From an uncultured Verrucomicrobiales bacterium (GTDB taxonomy: Bacteria; Verrucomicrobiota; Verrucomicrobiia; Verrucomicrobiales; Akkermansiaceae), in NCBI GenBank assembly GCA_937901085.1, contig CALCHQ010000061.1, positions 1 to 40,511 on the forward strand: a stretch of 40,511 bases of DNA, in the 5' to 3' direction. The stretch's first letter is position 1, and every line of letters starts with the position of its first letter. The notes below the pieces were generated by a model. The model had not been told where the DNA came from. It made no database searches and saw nothing but the letters and a program-made list of their open reading frames with translations. Below, piece by piece: positions 1-6,671 of this stretch. The position numbers and the translations under genes are program-made.

Positions 1-601
1 GCAGGAAGATAATGGTGGCAGCCAGGTTGAAGTTGTCCACCTTCACGCGGTGAACGAGCTTGTCCCACAGGCTCATGCCCTGCTCGGCCTTAGCGTAAAT
101 CTGCAGGGGAATGGGAAAGCGGCTGTACTGCAGCTTTCCATTGGTGTAGTGGTGTGTCCAGGCGGCGAGCTGGCCGTTCGGGTCTGCGTGGTAGACTGTT
201 TTGCCGCATTCCGGGCAGGGTTTATGTGCCATGGGCAGGGCAAAACGGGTCTTCATGGCAGCGTGTTCCAGCACGGTGTGGCCGTCGTAGGCATGGTGTT
301 CCTGGGAAAGGTATTGCTGGAGGGCTTCCAGGCTCATGGATTCAGCGGCAATGAGCAGGGCATTGTGAGCCTGCGGGCAGAGATTCAGGCTCTTGACCAG
401 GGCTTCCTTGGCTTCGGCTTCGGCACGGATGGCCTCAACGGTGGGTACGGCCGGAGCCCCGCTGATGACACAGGGGCCGGAAGGTACTTCTGTGGGCAGG
501 GTGGCTTCCTGTGCCTGCAGCTGACCCAGCTGCAGGAGAATGCAGCCGATGAATGTTCCGATTAAGCGCTTACGCATGGCTTGAAAAATGTTCATTGCCA
601 T
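1..601 (-). CDS. N-terminal part of a secreted or membrane protein, possibly a putative Na+/H+ antiporter (truncated by the window edge)
   Basis: An open frame of 200 codons runs off the left edge of the window, so only the N-terminus is present. From the third possible start (ATG at 577) the product opens with MRKR, a hydrophobic stretch and LQAQEA, a good signal peptide; ATGs at 601 and 595 are alternatives and none has a clear ribosome binding site. The mature part has a CPECGKTVYH segment (a possible metal-binding CxxC) around residues 125-135. It ends in NLAATIIFL, which looks like the start of a membrane helix. The layout of a soluble N-terminal domain followed by membrane helices resembles the putative Na+/H+ antiporters of Verrucomicrobiota and Chlamydiae, but this is from memory and weak. 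The rest of the gene is needed to decide. Confidence 0.55.
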   Translation of the reverse strand, partial: MAMNIFQAMRKRLIGTFIGCILLQLGQLQAQEATLPTEVPSGPCVISGAPAVPTVEAIRAEAEAKEALVKSLNLCPQAHNALLIAAESMSLEALQQYLSQEHHAYDGHTVLEHAAMKTRFALPMAHKPCPECGKTVYHADPNGQLAAWTHHYTNGKLQYSRFPIPLQIYAKAEQGMSLWDKLVHRVKVDNFNLAATIIFL

Positions 602-643
602 ACTAGCACAGTATCAACTGCCATGGCGAGCAAAAAGTGATGT

Positions 644-1054
644 TCAGCGCCGCCGCCGGGCTAAATTCAGCAATTTATCATAGGCGCGGTTTTCTCCGCG
701 CGCAGCTGCCTTGCGGTACCAGTAGGCAGCCAGTTCGGAACTGGCCGGGGCACCCAGACCGCTTTCAAAGCATTCGCCCAGTTTGAGGGCCGCGCCAGCA
801 TGGCCCTGCAAAGCGGCGCGTTCCAGGCAGCTGCATCCCCCGGCGGGGTCGCGCGGGCAACCCAGTCCTTTCAGGTAGCATTTGCCCAGCCAGTAGAGGG
901 CATCGGTACGACCCTGGCGGGCGGCGCAGTCAAACCATTCGACGGCTTCTTCAAAGTTGCGCCCTTCGCCGCGCCCGCGGATGAGTTTCTTGGCCAGATG
1001 CAGGCAGGCATCGGGGTCGCCCTCCTGGGCGCGGGTTCGCAAATCCTCTGGCAT
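644..1054 (-). CDS. Sel1-repeat (SLR/TPR-like) protein
   Basis: This 136-residue protein consists of about three Sel1-like repeats of roughly 36 residues. The repeats show the typical A..WF..AA.QG...A...LG..Y..G.G pattern (EAVEWFDCAARQGRTDALYWLGKCYLKGLG, shown here as one repeat only in outline, then a similar unit ending in LGECFESGLG, then AAYWYRKAAARGE). Such alpha-solenoids act as protein-interaction scaffolds. There is no signal peptide, so it is probably cytoplasmic. It lies 4 bp downstream of the ABC permease on the same strand and is probably the last gene of that operon. Its partner is not evident from sequence. Confidence 0.8.
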   Translation of the reverse strand: MPEDLRTRAQEGDPDACLHLAKKLIRGRGEGRNFEEAVEWFDCAARQGRTDALYWLGKCYLKGLGCPRDPAGGCSCLERAALQGHAGAALKLGECFESGLGAPASSELAAYWYRKAAARGENRAYDKLLNLARRRR

Positions 1055-1058
1055 GGTC

Positions 1059-1973
1059 TTAGAATTCCTTCTTGCTGAATATCCAGGTGGCTACAAGCAG
1101 GTGCAGCAGCATGTAGCCCAGCGCAATAAGTGCCAGATTTCCCAGCAGCGGCCAGCTGAGTGCTGCCCCGGCCGAGGCGGTATCGGCTATGGTGAAAATG
1201 CCGAAATCAGGCAGCAGGACAGCGCAGATTTGTTCGGCCAGCCGCATGCCGGCGGTAGTGCCCTGCCCGGCGCTGATGGCAGCAAACAGGGTGCCCTGGA
1301 ACATGCCGATGAAATAGGCTCCCAGAGCAAAGATGATGCTGACAATGGTGCCGCTGGTGAAGCTGGAGATGAGCAGCGTGAGGGTGGTGAGTACCCCGTA
1401 TCCCAGCAGGGCAGCCAGAATGCCGCGCTGAGTGTTCCAGCTGTTGCCGGCGGCCTGTACCTGTTCCAGGTAGGGTGCCATATCGGCAGGGCTGAAGCCG
1501 TTAGCTGCCAGGCCAGCACTCAGTTCGGCGCTGATGCCGGCCACGCGCTGTGCGAGCAGCAGGCTCATGAGTCCGTCCAGCAGGCCTACCATGAGCAAGA
1601 GCAGGAACAGGACCCCCAGGGCTTTGCCCGCCAGGTAATCAAAACGCGGTACGGGTTTGCAGAGAATGGTATAGAGGATGCGGTCCTCGGCATCGCGAGG
1701 CAGCAGCAGAGCGGTGGCCGCCACGCTGAAAATGAGGGCAAAGAGCTGCATGCAGCCCAGGCTGACGTCCTTGATGAATTGCAACTGCGCGATTCCCTGG
1801 AATTCAGCTCCGATGTTTTCCTGGTAGGGGATGAATTGCAGGGCAACGAAGAGGAGTGCCAGCACTGCCGGAACAAGAAAAAGCCGCATGCGTACCAGCT
1901 GGGTGAGGGTGACCCCCGCAACAGCTGCTACGCGGCCAGGCATGTGCATCAGATACTGTACCAGCCCGGACAT
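1059..1973 (-). CDS. ABC-2 type transporter permease
   Basis: The 304-residue product has about six hydrophobic segments, at roughly residues 30-50, 75-100, 120-145, 190-215, 220-240 and 275-297. The sequence LLLPRDAEDRILYTILCKPVPRFDYLAGKALGVL (key residues R-x-x-E-D-R and KPVPR) is the cytoplasmic element seen in ABC-2/NosY-like permeases. These proteins form the membrane part of an exporter and need an ATPase subunit. No ATPase gene is adjacent: the neighbours are a RelE-like gene 12 bp upstream and a Sel1 gene 4 bp downstream. Either the ATPase is encoded elsewhere or it lies in an unlinked unit. The substrate is unknown. Confidence 0.8.
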   Translation of the reverse strand: MSGLVQYLMHMPGRVAAVAGVTLTQLVRMRLFLVPAVLALLFVALQFIPYQENIGAEFQGIAQLQFIKDVSLGCMQLFALIFSVAATALLLPRDAEDRILYTILCKPVPRFDYLAGKALGVLFLLLLMVGLLDGLMSLLLAQRVAGISAELSAGLAANGFSPADMAPYLEQVQAAGNSWNTQRGILAALLGYGVLTTLTLLISSFTSGTIVSIIFALGAYFIGMFQGTLFAAISAGQGTTAGMRLAEQICAVLLPDFGIFTIADTASAGAALSWPLLGNLALIALGYMLLHLLVATWIFSKKEF

Positions 1974-1985
1974 GCCGCTTATTCC

Positions 1986-2372
1986 TTATTTGCGGGCTGC
2001 CTTTTCGCCGTCCTCGATGAATTTCCAGAAGGTGCGGGACTTGCCGAGCTTGCGGTCTTCGCTGTCAGACCCCATGCCGCTGCGGAAGAAGAAGTCCTTG
2101 AGGGAATCGGCATGCAGCACGCGCTGCACCACGACGACATTGTCCCCGTCGGCATTTTTCTCCACCGTGAAGTAGATGCGGTAATCGTCGTCAGATCGGA
2201 ATCGGAAAATGCGGCGGCCGGCGCGCTCGACCACACCGAAGCGAGGGTCGGTCGGCTCACCGTTCAGGCATGCTTCATCCACCTTGAAGGCGAAGAAAAG
2301 CTTCAGCTGCTTCATGGCAGGAATGGCAGATACTTCCGCCGCACTAATTTCATTGAAAGCGATTTGTTGCAC
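1986..2372 (-). CDS. Small protein with RelE/ParE-like features, function uncertain
   Basis: The 128-residue product has a central segment GRRIFRFRSDDDYRIYFTVE followed by VVVVQRVLHADSLKDFF. This follows the strand order and the 'YRIYF....V.RV.H' pattern of the RelE/ParE toxin fold. No antitoxin gene sits next to it; instead it is first in a row with an ABC permease 12 bp downstream. That makes a classical toxin-antitoxin pair unlikely. The lysine-rich C-terminus (about residues 100-128) is not typical of RelE. It may be a domesticated relative, or a lineage-specific protein with only a superficial resemblance. Confidence 0.45.
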   Translation of the reverse strand: MQQIAFNEISAAEVSAIPAMKQLKLFFAFKVDEACLNGEPTDPRFGVVERAGRRIFRFRSDDDYRIYFTVEKNADGDNVVVVQRVLHADSLKDFFFRSGMGSDSEDRKLGKSRTFWKFIEDGEKAARK

Positions 2373-2406
2373 GCGCCCAGTTTAGGGGAACTCGCCTCCA
2401 ATAGCA

Positions 2407-2436
2407 AGCAAAATATGCGCTCACGAGCGATTTGCT
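2407..2436 (-). terminator. Stem-loop downstream of the tandem lipoprotein genes
   Basis: CGCTC-AC-GAGCG forms the top of a hairpin, extended by AGCAAA/TTTGCT on the outside. Read on the minus strand it follows the lipoprotein stop codon at 2447 and is followed by ATATTTTG. It is a plausible rho-independent terminator with a weak T-run. Confidence 0.5.
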
Positions 2437-2446
2437 AGAGTATTCT

Positions 2447-3208
2447 CTATCTATTTCGGATTTCCTGATAATCAACAGCTTTACCCTGGCGTTCCTGCAG
2501 TCCCTTCTTCATCTGCTCCTGCATGTAGAGCCATTGGGGGGTATCCCTGGCTTCGGGGCTGTGGCTGAACACATAGTCATTGTAGCGGGTGCTGCGGCGC
2601 ACCATGGCCCAGTGTTCGAGCGGCAGCTTGTGTCCCTCCGGGTATATGCGGGCCAGTTTGCTGGTCATGCCGGGGTTGTCCTGCCAGTCATCTTCCTGCC
2701 AGTCGGTGAGCAGCTGCAGCCGCCCGGCATAGCGCCAGACTTCCAGCAGCTCGGCTCTGGGCCATGCGTCGTGCCGGGAACGGATGTAGACCACATGATG
2801 CTCCCGGCCGGTTCCGGCATCGCGCACGCAGCAGCCCAGGCGGAAGTAATGCAGCGGGCGGCGGCGCAGTTCACGGTACATATCATGCTGGTAGTGCCAG
2901 CACAGCCCGCGGTGCCGCCAATGGTAGCGGGTGTTGACGGTGCGGTTGTTGAGCCAGTTCACCAGAAGGGGGTCATTGTAGCGGGCAATGGCCGCTGCTC
3001 CTGCCACGGCAGTTTCTGCGAGCCAGGCGGCTTCCGCACGGGCAGCACTTCGTTGCTCCGCCGGCAGCAGGTCCAGCAGTTTCCGGCAGATGTCATCCCG
3101 GCGGGCGATGACTTCGGGTAATTCGGTATAGCCCGGCTGCGGGGCATTCTGGCACGCTGCCATGAGCAGCGGCAGCAGAAGCAGGAAAAGGCGGCGGATG
3201 AAAATCAT
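2447..3208 (-). CDS. Lipoprotein with transglutaminase/papain-like Cys-His-acid pattern (paralogue B)
   Basis: The 253-residue product starts with a lipobox signal (LLPLLMAAC, modified Cys at residue 19 from the ATG). The ATG at 3208 is preferred; an in-frame TTG at 3214 would overlap the upstream stop by 4 bp. A conserved central block, RGLCWHYQHDMYRELRRR then PLHYFRLGCCVRD, has its first Cys at about residue 103. It is followed by REHHVVYI and LLEVWRYAGRL. A Cys early, an EH..VY strand and then an acidic residue before a 'W..GRL' hairpin is the order expected for a transglutaminase-like or other papain-fold enzyme. This is inference from motif order; I do not recognise a named family. It is a tandem paralogue of the gene directly upstream. 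Confidence 0.75.
   Translation of the reverse strand: MIFIRRLFLLLLPLLMAACQNAPQPGYTELPEVIARRDDICRKLLDLLPAEQRSAARAEAAWLAETAVAGAAAIARYNDPLLVNWLNNRTVNTRYHWRHRGLCWHYQHDMYRELRRRPLHYFRLGCCVRDAGTGREHHVVYIRSRHDAWPRAELLEVWRYAGRLQLLTDWQEDDWQDNPGMTSKLARIYPEGHKLPLEHWAMVRRSTRYNDYVFSHSPEARDTPQWLYMQEQMKKGLQERQGKAVDYQEIRNR
2818..2911 (-). repeat. 94-bp block nearly identical to 3564-3657 (copy B)
   Basis: This stretch matches 3564-3657 at 91 of 94 positions when compared by eye, with all three differences close together at 2837-2847. It encodes the Cys-containing core of the two tandem lipoproteins. The flanking coding sequence is clearly more diverged, which suggests gene conversion. Confidence 0.85.
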
Positions 3209-3210
3209 GC

Positions 3211-3957
3211 TCAATAGTTCGTCAGTCGCTCAGGATGTTCGATTTTCCCCTTCTCGATGTTGTTGTACATGCGGCGGTACTGGGAGGAAGTACGCATCTC
3301 CGGCAGCCAGTACCCTTCATAGTTGCCCTCGGCATCCCTCAGCACGCTCCAATGTTCGATGGGCCATTGGTGCCCTTCCTGGTAGTAGATGGACTGCACC
3401 CGGCAGATGCCGGGAAGATCGGCCCAGCGGGCGGGACTGAGGGTGCGGGCATCATCCACCTTCAGGCGGCCGTTCCACATCCAGGCATCCAGCACCCAGG
3501 CATGAGGCCACGCTGCTCCGCGCGGGGCTACATAGACGCAGTTGTGTTCTGATGCCTTTCCTCCATCGCGCACGCAGCAGCCGATGCGGAAATAATGCAG
3601 CGGGCGGCGGCGCAGTTCACGGTACATATCATGCTGGTAGTGCCAGCACAGCCCGCGATCCTGCAGGCGGGCATTGATGAGCGCATTTCCTGCCCAGCCG
3701 GGAAAACACGAACGGTTGATACGCGCAATACCCGCCGCAGCCTTGTAGGCGGTATCGGCCAGCCAGGCGGCTTCCTCCTGCGCGGCCAGTTGCTTCTGTT
3801 CCTCCACCGGCAGCAGAGCCACCAGGTGGTCTTTGAGCTGCAGACGCCGGTTGGTCACCATTTCGGTATAGGGATACTGCACCGAAGGCGGATAGCAGGA
3901 ACTCACACCCACCATCACCAGCAGAAGCAGGCCTATCTGTTGCAGCGTCTTAATCAT
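3211..3957 (-). CDS. Lipoprotein with transglutaminase/papain-like Cys-His-Asp pattern (paralogue A)
   Basis: The 248-residue product has a signal peptide and lipobox (MVGVSSC, modified Cys21). It carries the same core as its downstream neighbour: RGLCWHYQHDMY with Cys104, then CCVRD, then SEHNCVYV and a WVLDAWMWNGRL segment that supplies a candidate Asp. The EH...W.LD.W pattern is closer to classical transglutaminase-like proteins than in the paralogue, where the Asp is replaced by Glu. The predicted site of action is the periplasmic or outer face of a membrane. The stop (3211-3213) lies 2 bp before the next gene's ATG, so the pair is probably co-transcribed and translationally coupled. It sits 1 bp downstream of ribD, so it may share the ribD transcript. 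Confidence 0.75.
   Translation of the reverse strand: MIKTLQQIGLLLLVMVGVSSCYPPSVQYPYTEMVTNRRLQLKDHLVALLPVEEQKQLAAQEEAAWLADTAYKAAAGIARINRSCFPGWAGNALINARLQDRGLCWHYQHDMYRELRRRPLHYFRIGCCVRDGGKASEHNCVYVAPRGAAWPHAWVLDAWMWNGRLKVDDARTLSPARWADLPGICRVQSIYYQEGHQWPIEHWSVLRDAEGNYEGYWLPEMRTSSQYRRMYNNIEKGKIEHPERLTNY
3564..3657 (-). repeat. 94-bp block nearly identical to 2818-2911 (copy A)
   Basis: This is the partner of the block at 2818-2911, with three mismatches in 94 bp. It encodes the residues around Cys104 of the upstream lipoprotein. Confidence 0.85.
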
Positions 3958-3958
3958 G

Positions 3959-4996
3959 TTAACTCAGCCGTCCGCGAATAATGATGTCGCGCCCGCATTC
4001 AATGAGCGATTCGCGCTGGAAGATGAATTCCTGCGGCAGAAATTCGCCGGGGACGACATAATCCGGTCCTGCCCCGACCATGGGGGAGATACTCTGCATC
4101 CATTCATTGATCAGCCCTTCTTCCAGAAAACGCCGCAGCAGGCGGCCGCCGCATTCCAGCATCAGGTTGACAATACCGTAACGTGTGTAAAGTTCGTTGA
4201 GCAGCGCGCGCAAATCCCGCACATTCTCCCAGAGCAGGGTGCGTTTGTGATGCTCGTCGGAAAACAGCTTGGCCCGGGGCGGCAGCGAAAGCATATTATT
4301 GGTCAGCACAATGCGCCAGGGCTGCTGCTTGCGGGGCGAGGGTGTGGTGAGCGGATTGCGTATGGTCAGCTGCGGGTCATCTGTACGCAGCGTGTTGCCG
4401 CCTATCAGAATGGCATCGCTCTCCAGGCGCAGCTGGTGGGCATGTTGCAGGGTATCCACTCCGCTCAGCCAGAATTTCTGCCGCCGGGTCATGCGGCCAT
4501 CCAGCGTGGTGGCCACCTTGGCCGTAACCCACGGCCGCCCGGTCATGACGGCATGAAACCAGGAGCGCAGAAAATGGTCACAGGCGGCCTTGCAGACGCC
4601 GGGGCATACTTCGATACCCTCTGCCCTCAAAATCGCGTCTGCGCGCCCCTGGTGGCGCGTATCGGGGTCTGTGGAGCCATAGACCACCCGGCTGATGCCT
4701 GCTTCGATGAGGGCGGTGGTGCAGGCGCCGGTGCGGCCGATGCTGGAACAGGGTTCAAGGGTCACATAGATGGTGGAGCCTTTCAGAAGATGAGCATGGC
4801 CGCGGTTGTGGGCATCGGCCAGGGCGCGGCGTTCAGCATGTGCCTCCCCGGCCATTTCATGATACCCCTGCCCCAGCATGATGCCATCCCGCACGATAAC
4901 CGCACCGACGGGTGGATTGGGACTGGTAAGTCCCAGTCCCATGCGCGCCTGTTCGAGCGCGCGTTGCATCCATTGCTGATCTTCCTGTTCCTGCAT
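3959..4996 (-). CDS. ribD: Bifunctional riboflavin biosynthesis protein RibD (deaminase/reductase)
   Basis: The 345-residue product has the length and two-domain layout of RibD. The N-terminal deaminase domain shows the zinc motif H53-A-E55 (in GEAHAER) and the PCxxxGRTGxC box (LEPCSSIGRTGAC, Cys83 and Cys92). The C-terminal reductase domain begins with RPWVTAKVATTLDGR and contains LIGGNTLRTDDPQLTIR and the ECGGRLLRRFLEEGL nucleotide-binding segment. It converts the product of GTP cyclohydrolase II by deamination and NADPH-dependent reduction in the cytoplasm. It is isolated from other rib genes. No FMN riboswitch is visible upstream. The upstream region is instead the DnaA-box-rich 4,997-5,301 stretch. 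Confidence 0.95.
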   Translation of the reverse strand: MQEQEDQQWMQRALEQARMGLGLTSPNPPVGAVIVRDGIMLGQGYHEMAGEAHAERRALADAHNRGHAHLLKGSTIYVTLEPCSSIGRTGACTTALIEAGISRVVYGSTDPDTRHQGRADAILRAEGIEVCPGVCKAACDHFLRSWFHAVMTGRPWVTAKVATTLDGRMTRRQKFWLSGVDTLQHAHQLRLESDAILIGGNTLRTDDPQLTIRNPLTTPSPRKQQPWRIVLTNNMLSLPPRAKLFSDEHHKRTLLWENVRDLRALLNELYTRYGIVNLMLECGGRLLRRFLEEGLINEWMQSISPMVGAGPDYVVPGEFLPQEFIFQRESLIECGRDIIIRGRLS

Positions 4997-5301
4997 GGGG
5001 GTATTGTATCAGCAGTTAGCCTGCTGTCAAGATGAGCCCCCGGATGCTGACTTGCTTTCTGGTTTAATGATGGTATCTGAGTCTATAAAGAAACTCATCA
5101 TCATCTACCCTGTGAATAAGTTTATAACTCCAGCAGAATATTGATAATGAAGCACCAGGATAATACCTCACCTGTTAGTAACCCGGTTGAGAAGCACCCT
5201 GTCCCCGGTGAAGAAAACTTGTAAACATAGTTACAGACTGCTTATTCACATACTTATTCACCGCTTTTGTGAATAAGTATAATAAGTTATTCAAGACAAG
5301 C
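4997..5301. other. Candidate chromosomal replication origin (oriC-like DnaA-box cluster)
   Basis: This 305-bp stretch between two minus-strand genes holds no credible gene. It contains three exact DnaA boxes of the form TTATTCACA: 5111-5119 (minus), 5242-5250 (plus) and 5268-5276 (minus). A one-mismatch box (TTATTCACC) lies at 5254-5262 on the plus strand, and a weaker TTATTCAAG at 5287-5295. Boxes three and four form a 12-bp inverted repeat (5250-5261 with 5269-5280). The right side is AT-rich (GAATAAGTATAATAAG), a possible unwinding element. Five parS-like sites follow within 7.3 kb. Calling this oriC is inference; no dnaA, rpmH or gidA is in the window. Confidence 0.6.
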
Positions 5302-5958
5302 TCATTGAAGCTCTTCCGGCTGGGCTGTCTGCACGGGTTTGGAGGAACTCTGCGGCCCCAGGATGATGCTGCCGGGCAGGTCAATGAGCAAGGCGCTTAC
5401 ACCGGCCAGGGGGTACATGTAGACCGCGCTGAAGTCAGCCGTCATTTCGCCCACACGGGCCAGCAGGTAGCTCTTGCTGCCATCTTTCAGGAGACGGTGG
5501 GAGGACATGTTGCGGAAAAAGGCAGGCGCCTGAGCCTTGGTGCTGACCTGCTTCACTTCACCTTCGGGAAGAGTTCTGACCCATTTGCGGTTGATGAAAC
5601 TGATGGCATCCGAATGACTGTACTGCCCTTTCAGGAGATTCTGTGCCATTTCCTCCGGCACTTCGGCATAACGGATTTCGGAATCCTGCAGACCATTGAC
5701 AAGCTGGTAGCGTTCGGGGTGTTCCTTGTCGAGCTTCGTTTTCTGGATACAGGGAGTATTGCGGCGCTCCACCTGGCTTTTGTAGCCTTTCATGTACCAG
5801 GTATCCTTCACTTTGCAGAGGCCGGGGGTTTCAAGCGGCAGCAGAATGGCATCGCCGCTACGCGCGTGGTCGGCAATGACTTCATGTGTGCGGACGCTGC
5901 AGGAAACGCAGGTGACCGCTGCCAGGGCTGAAAGGATGTATAAGGAAATTCGCTTCAT
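5302..5958 (-). CDS. Lipoprotein of unknown function (family shared with the next gene)
   Basis: The 218-residue product has a classical lipoprotein signal (LAAVTCVSC, modified Cys20). Recognisable features are a VKDTWYMKG segment near residue 50 and a C-terminal hydrophobic stretch GVSALLIDLPGSIILGP near residue 190. The upstream neighbour has a matching 'Y.L....IDWPG' end, so the two are distant paralogues. No catalytic motif is evident. It is probably membrane-anchored and exported. The gene ends next to the DnaA-box cluster and lies 21 bp downstream of its paralogue, consistent with one transcript. Confidence 0.7.
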   Translation of the reverse strand: MKRISLYILSALAAVTCVSCSVRTHEVIADHARSGDAILLPLETPGLCKVKDTWYMKGYKSQVERRNTPCIQKTKLDKEHPERYQLVNGLQDSEIRYAEVPEEMAQNLLKGQYSHSDAISFINRKWVRTLPEGEVKQVSTKAQAPAFFRNMSSHRLLKDGSKSYLLARVGEMTADFSAVYMYPLAGVSALLIDLPGSIILGPQSSSKPVQTAQPEELQ

Positions 5959-5979
5959 GTGAGTCAGTATTGGGTTGAT

Positions 5980-6600
5980 TTATTCTTCATTCAGGAATTG
6001 GTGAAAGAAAACAAAGGGTGCCATCACCGGGATGGAGATGTTGTACAGGACGGTTCCCGGCCAGTCAATCAGAACGCGGTCCAGCGTGCCCAGAAGCACA
6101 CGACCTGTACCGGCCGGGGTGGATTCCTCAGGGTTCAGCCAGGTGACGCTGCTGCCCTGCACATCGGCCCTGATGGTGCATTCGGCCGCTCCAGCCGGGA
6201 GCTGGCTCGTACACAGACTCCGGGATGCCTCAAGTTCGCTCCTGAGCGTATCCAGCTCCACAAAACCATCCTGCCTCTGCATCACCTCACCTGTTCCGGC
6301 TGCCAGGGGAAAGTAAATCGTTTCGCTCTGCGTACCCCTGGGGCTCAGCGTAGGGGCATTCTCACCTTTCAGGAAAATGGAATCATGTATGGTGGGATAA
6401 TGAATTTCAATATCCTGTTGTTCAGCCGCCAGGTAATACTGCCCCCCTGCCCTGTATAATTTCAGGGGAGATTCCAGATGATAGCCCTTGTGCTGGCGAC
6501 CGGCCTCAATGATATTCTTATGGCTCTGCATGTACGCGCAGGAAGAGAGACCCGCCAGAGCTGCCAGCAGACAGAAGCGCTGAATACATCTGTTTCGCAT
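5980..6600 (-). CDS. Lipoprotein of unknown function (paralogue of its downstream neighbour)
   Basis: The 206-residue product starts with a signal peptide and lipobox (LAALAGLSSC, modified Cys21). The C-terminal segment LLGTLDRVLIDWPGTVLYN matches the neighbour's LLIDLPGSIILG. A central YYLAAEQQDIEIHYP strand-rich part precedes it. No known enzymatic motif was recognised. It is followed after 21 bp by its paralogue. A parS-like site lies 55 bp upstream of its start, at 6656-6671. Confidence 0.7.
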   Translation of the reverse strand: MRNRCIQRFCLLAALAGLSSCAYMQSHKNIIEAGRQHKGYHLESPLKLYRAGGQYYLAAEQQDIEIHYPTIHDSIFLKGENAPTLSPRGTQSETIYFPLAAGTGEVMQRQDGFVELDTLRSELEASRSLCTSQLPAGAAECTIRADVQGSSVTWLNPEESTPAGTGRVLLGTLDRVLIDWPGTVLYNISIPVMAPFVFFHQFLNEE

Positions 6601-6655
6601 AGGATTACTCTACCATATCAACCAGACCTTGTAAAGAAAAGGCTGCAAATTATCA

Positions 6656-6671
6656 TGTTCCATGTGGAACA
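6656..6671. promoter_or_regulatory. parS-like ParB-binding site 1
   Basis: The 16-mer TGTTCCATGTGGAACA differs from the fully palindromic TGTTCCACGTGGAACA at one central base. It abuts the stop codon of the TPR gene (6672-6674) and lies in the gap before the lipoprotein gene. It is one of five such sites between 6.6 and 12.5 kb. Confidence 0.8.

Noticed and set aside
957..2438. Long plus-strand frame of 493 codons
   Set aside because: It lies antisense to the ABC permease, the RelE-like gene and the Sel1 gene, shows no domain, and arises from GC-rich codon bias.
4997..5045. FMN riboswitch before ribD
   Set aside because: None of the conserved RFN-element segments is present; only a small CAGCAG/CTGCTG hairpin is seen.
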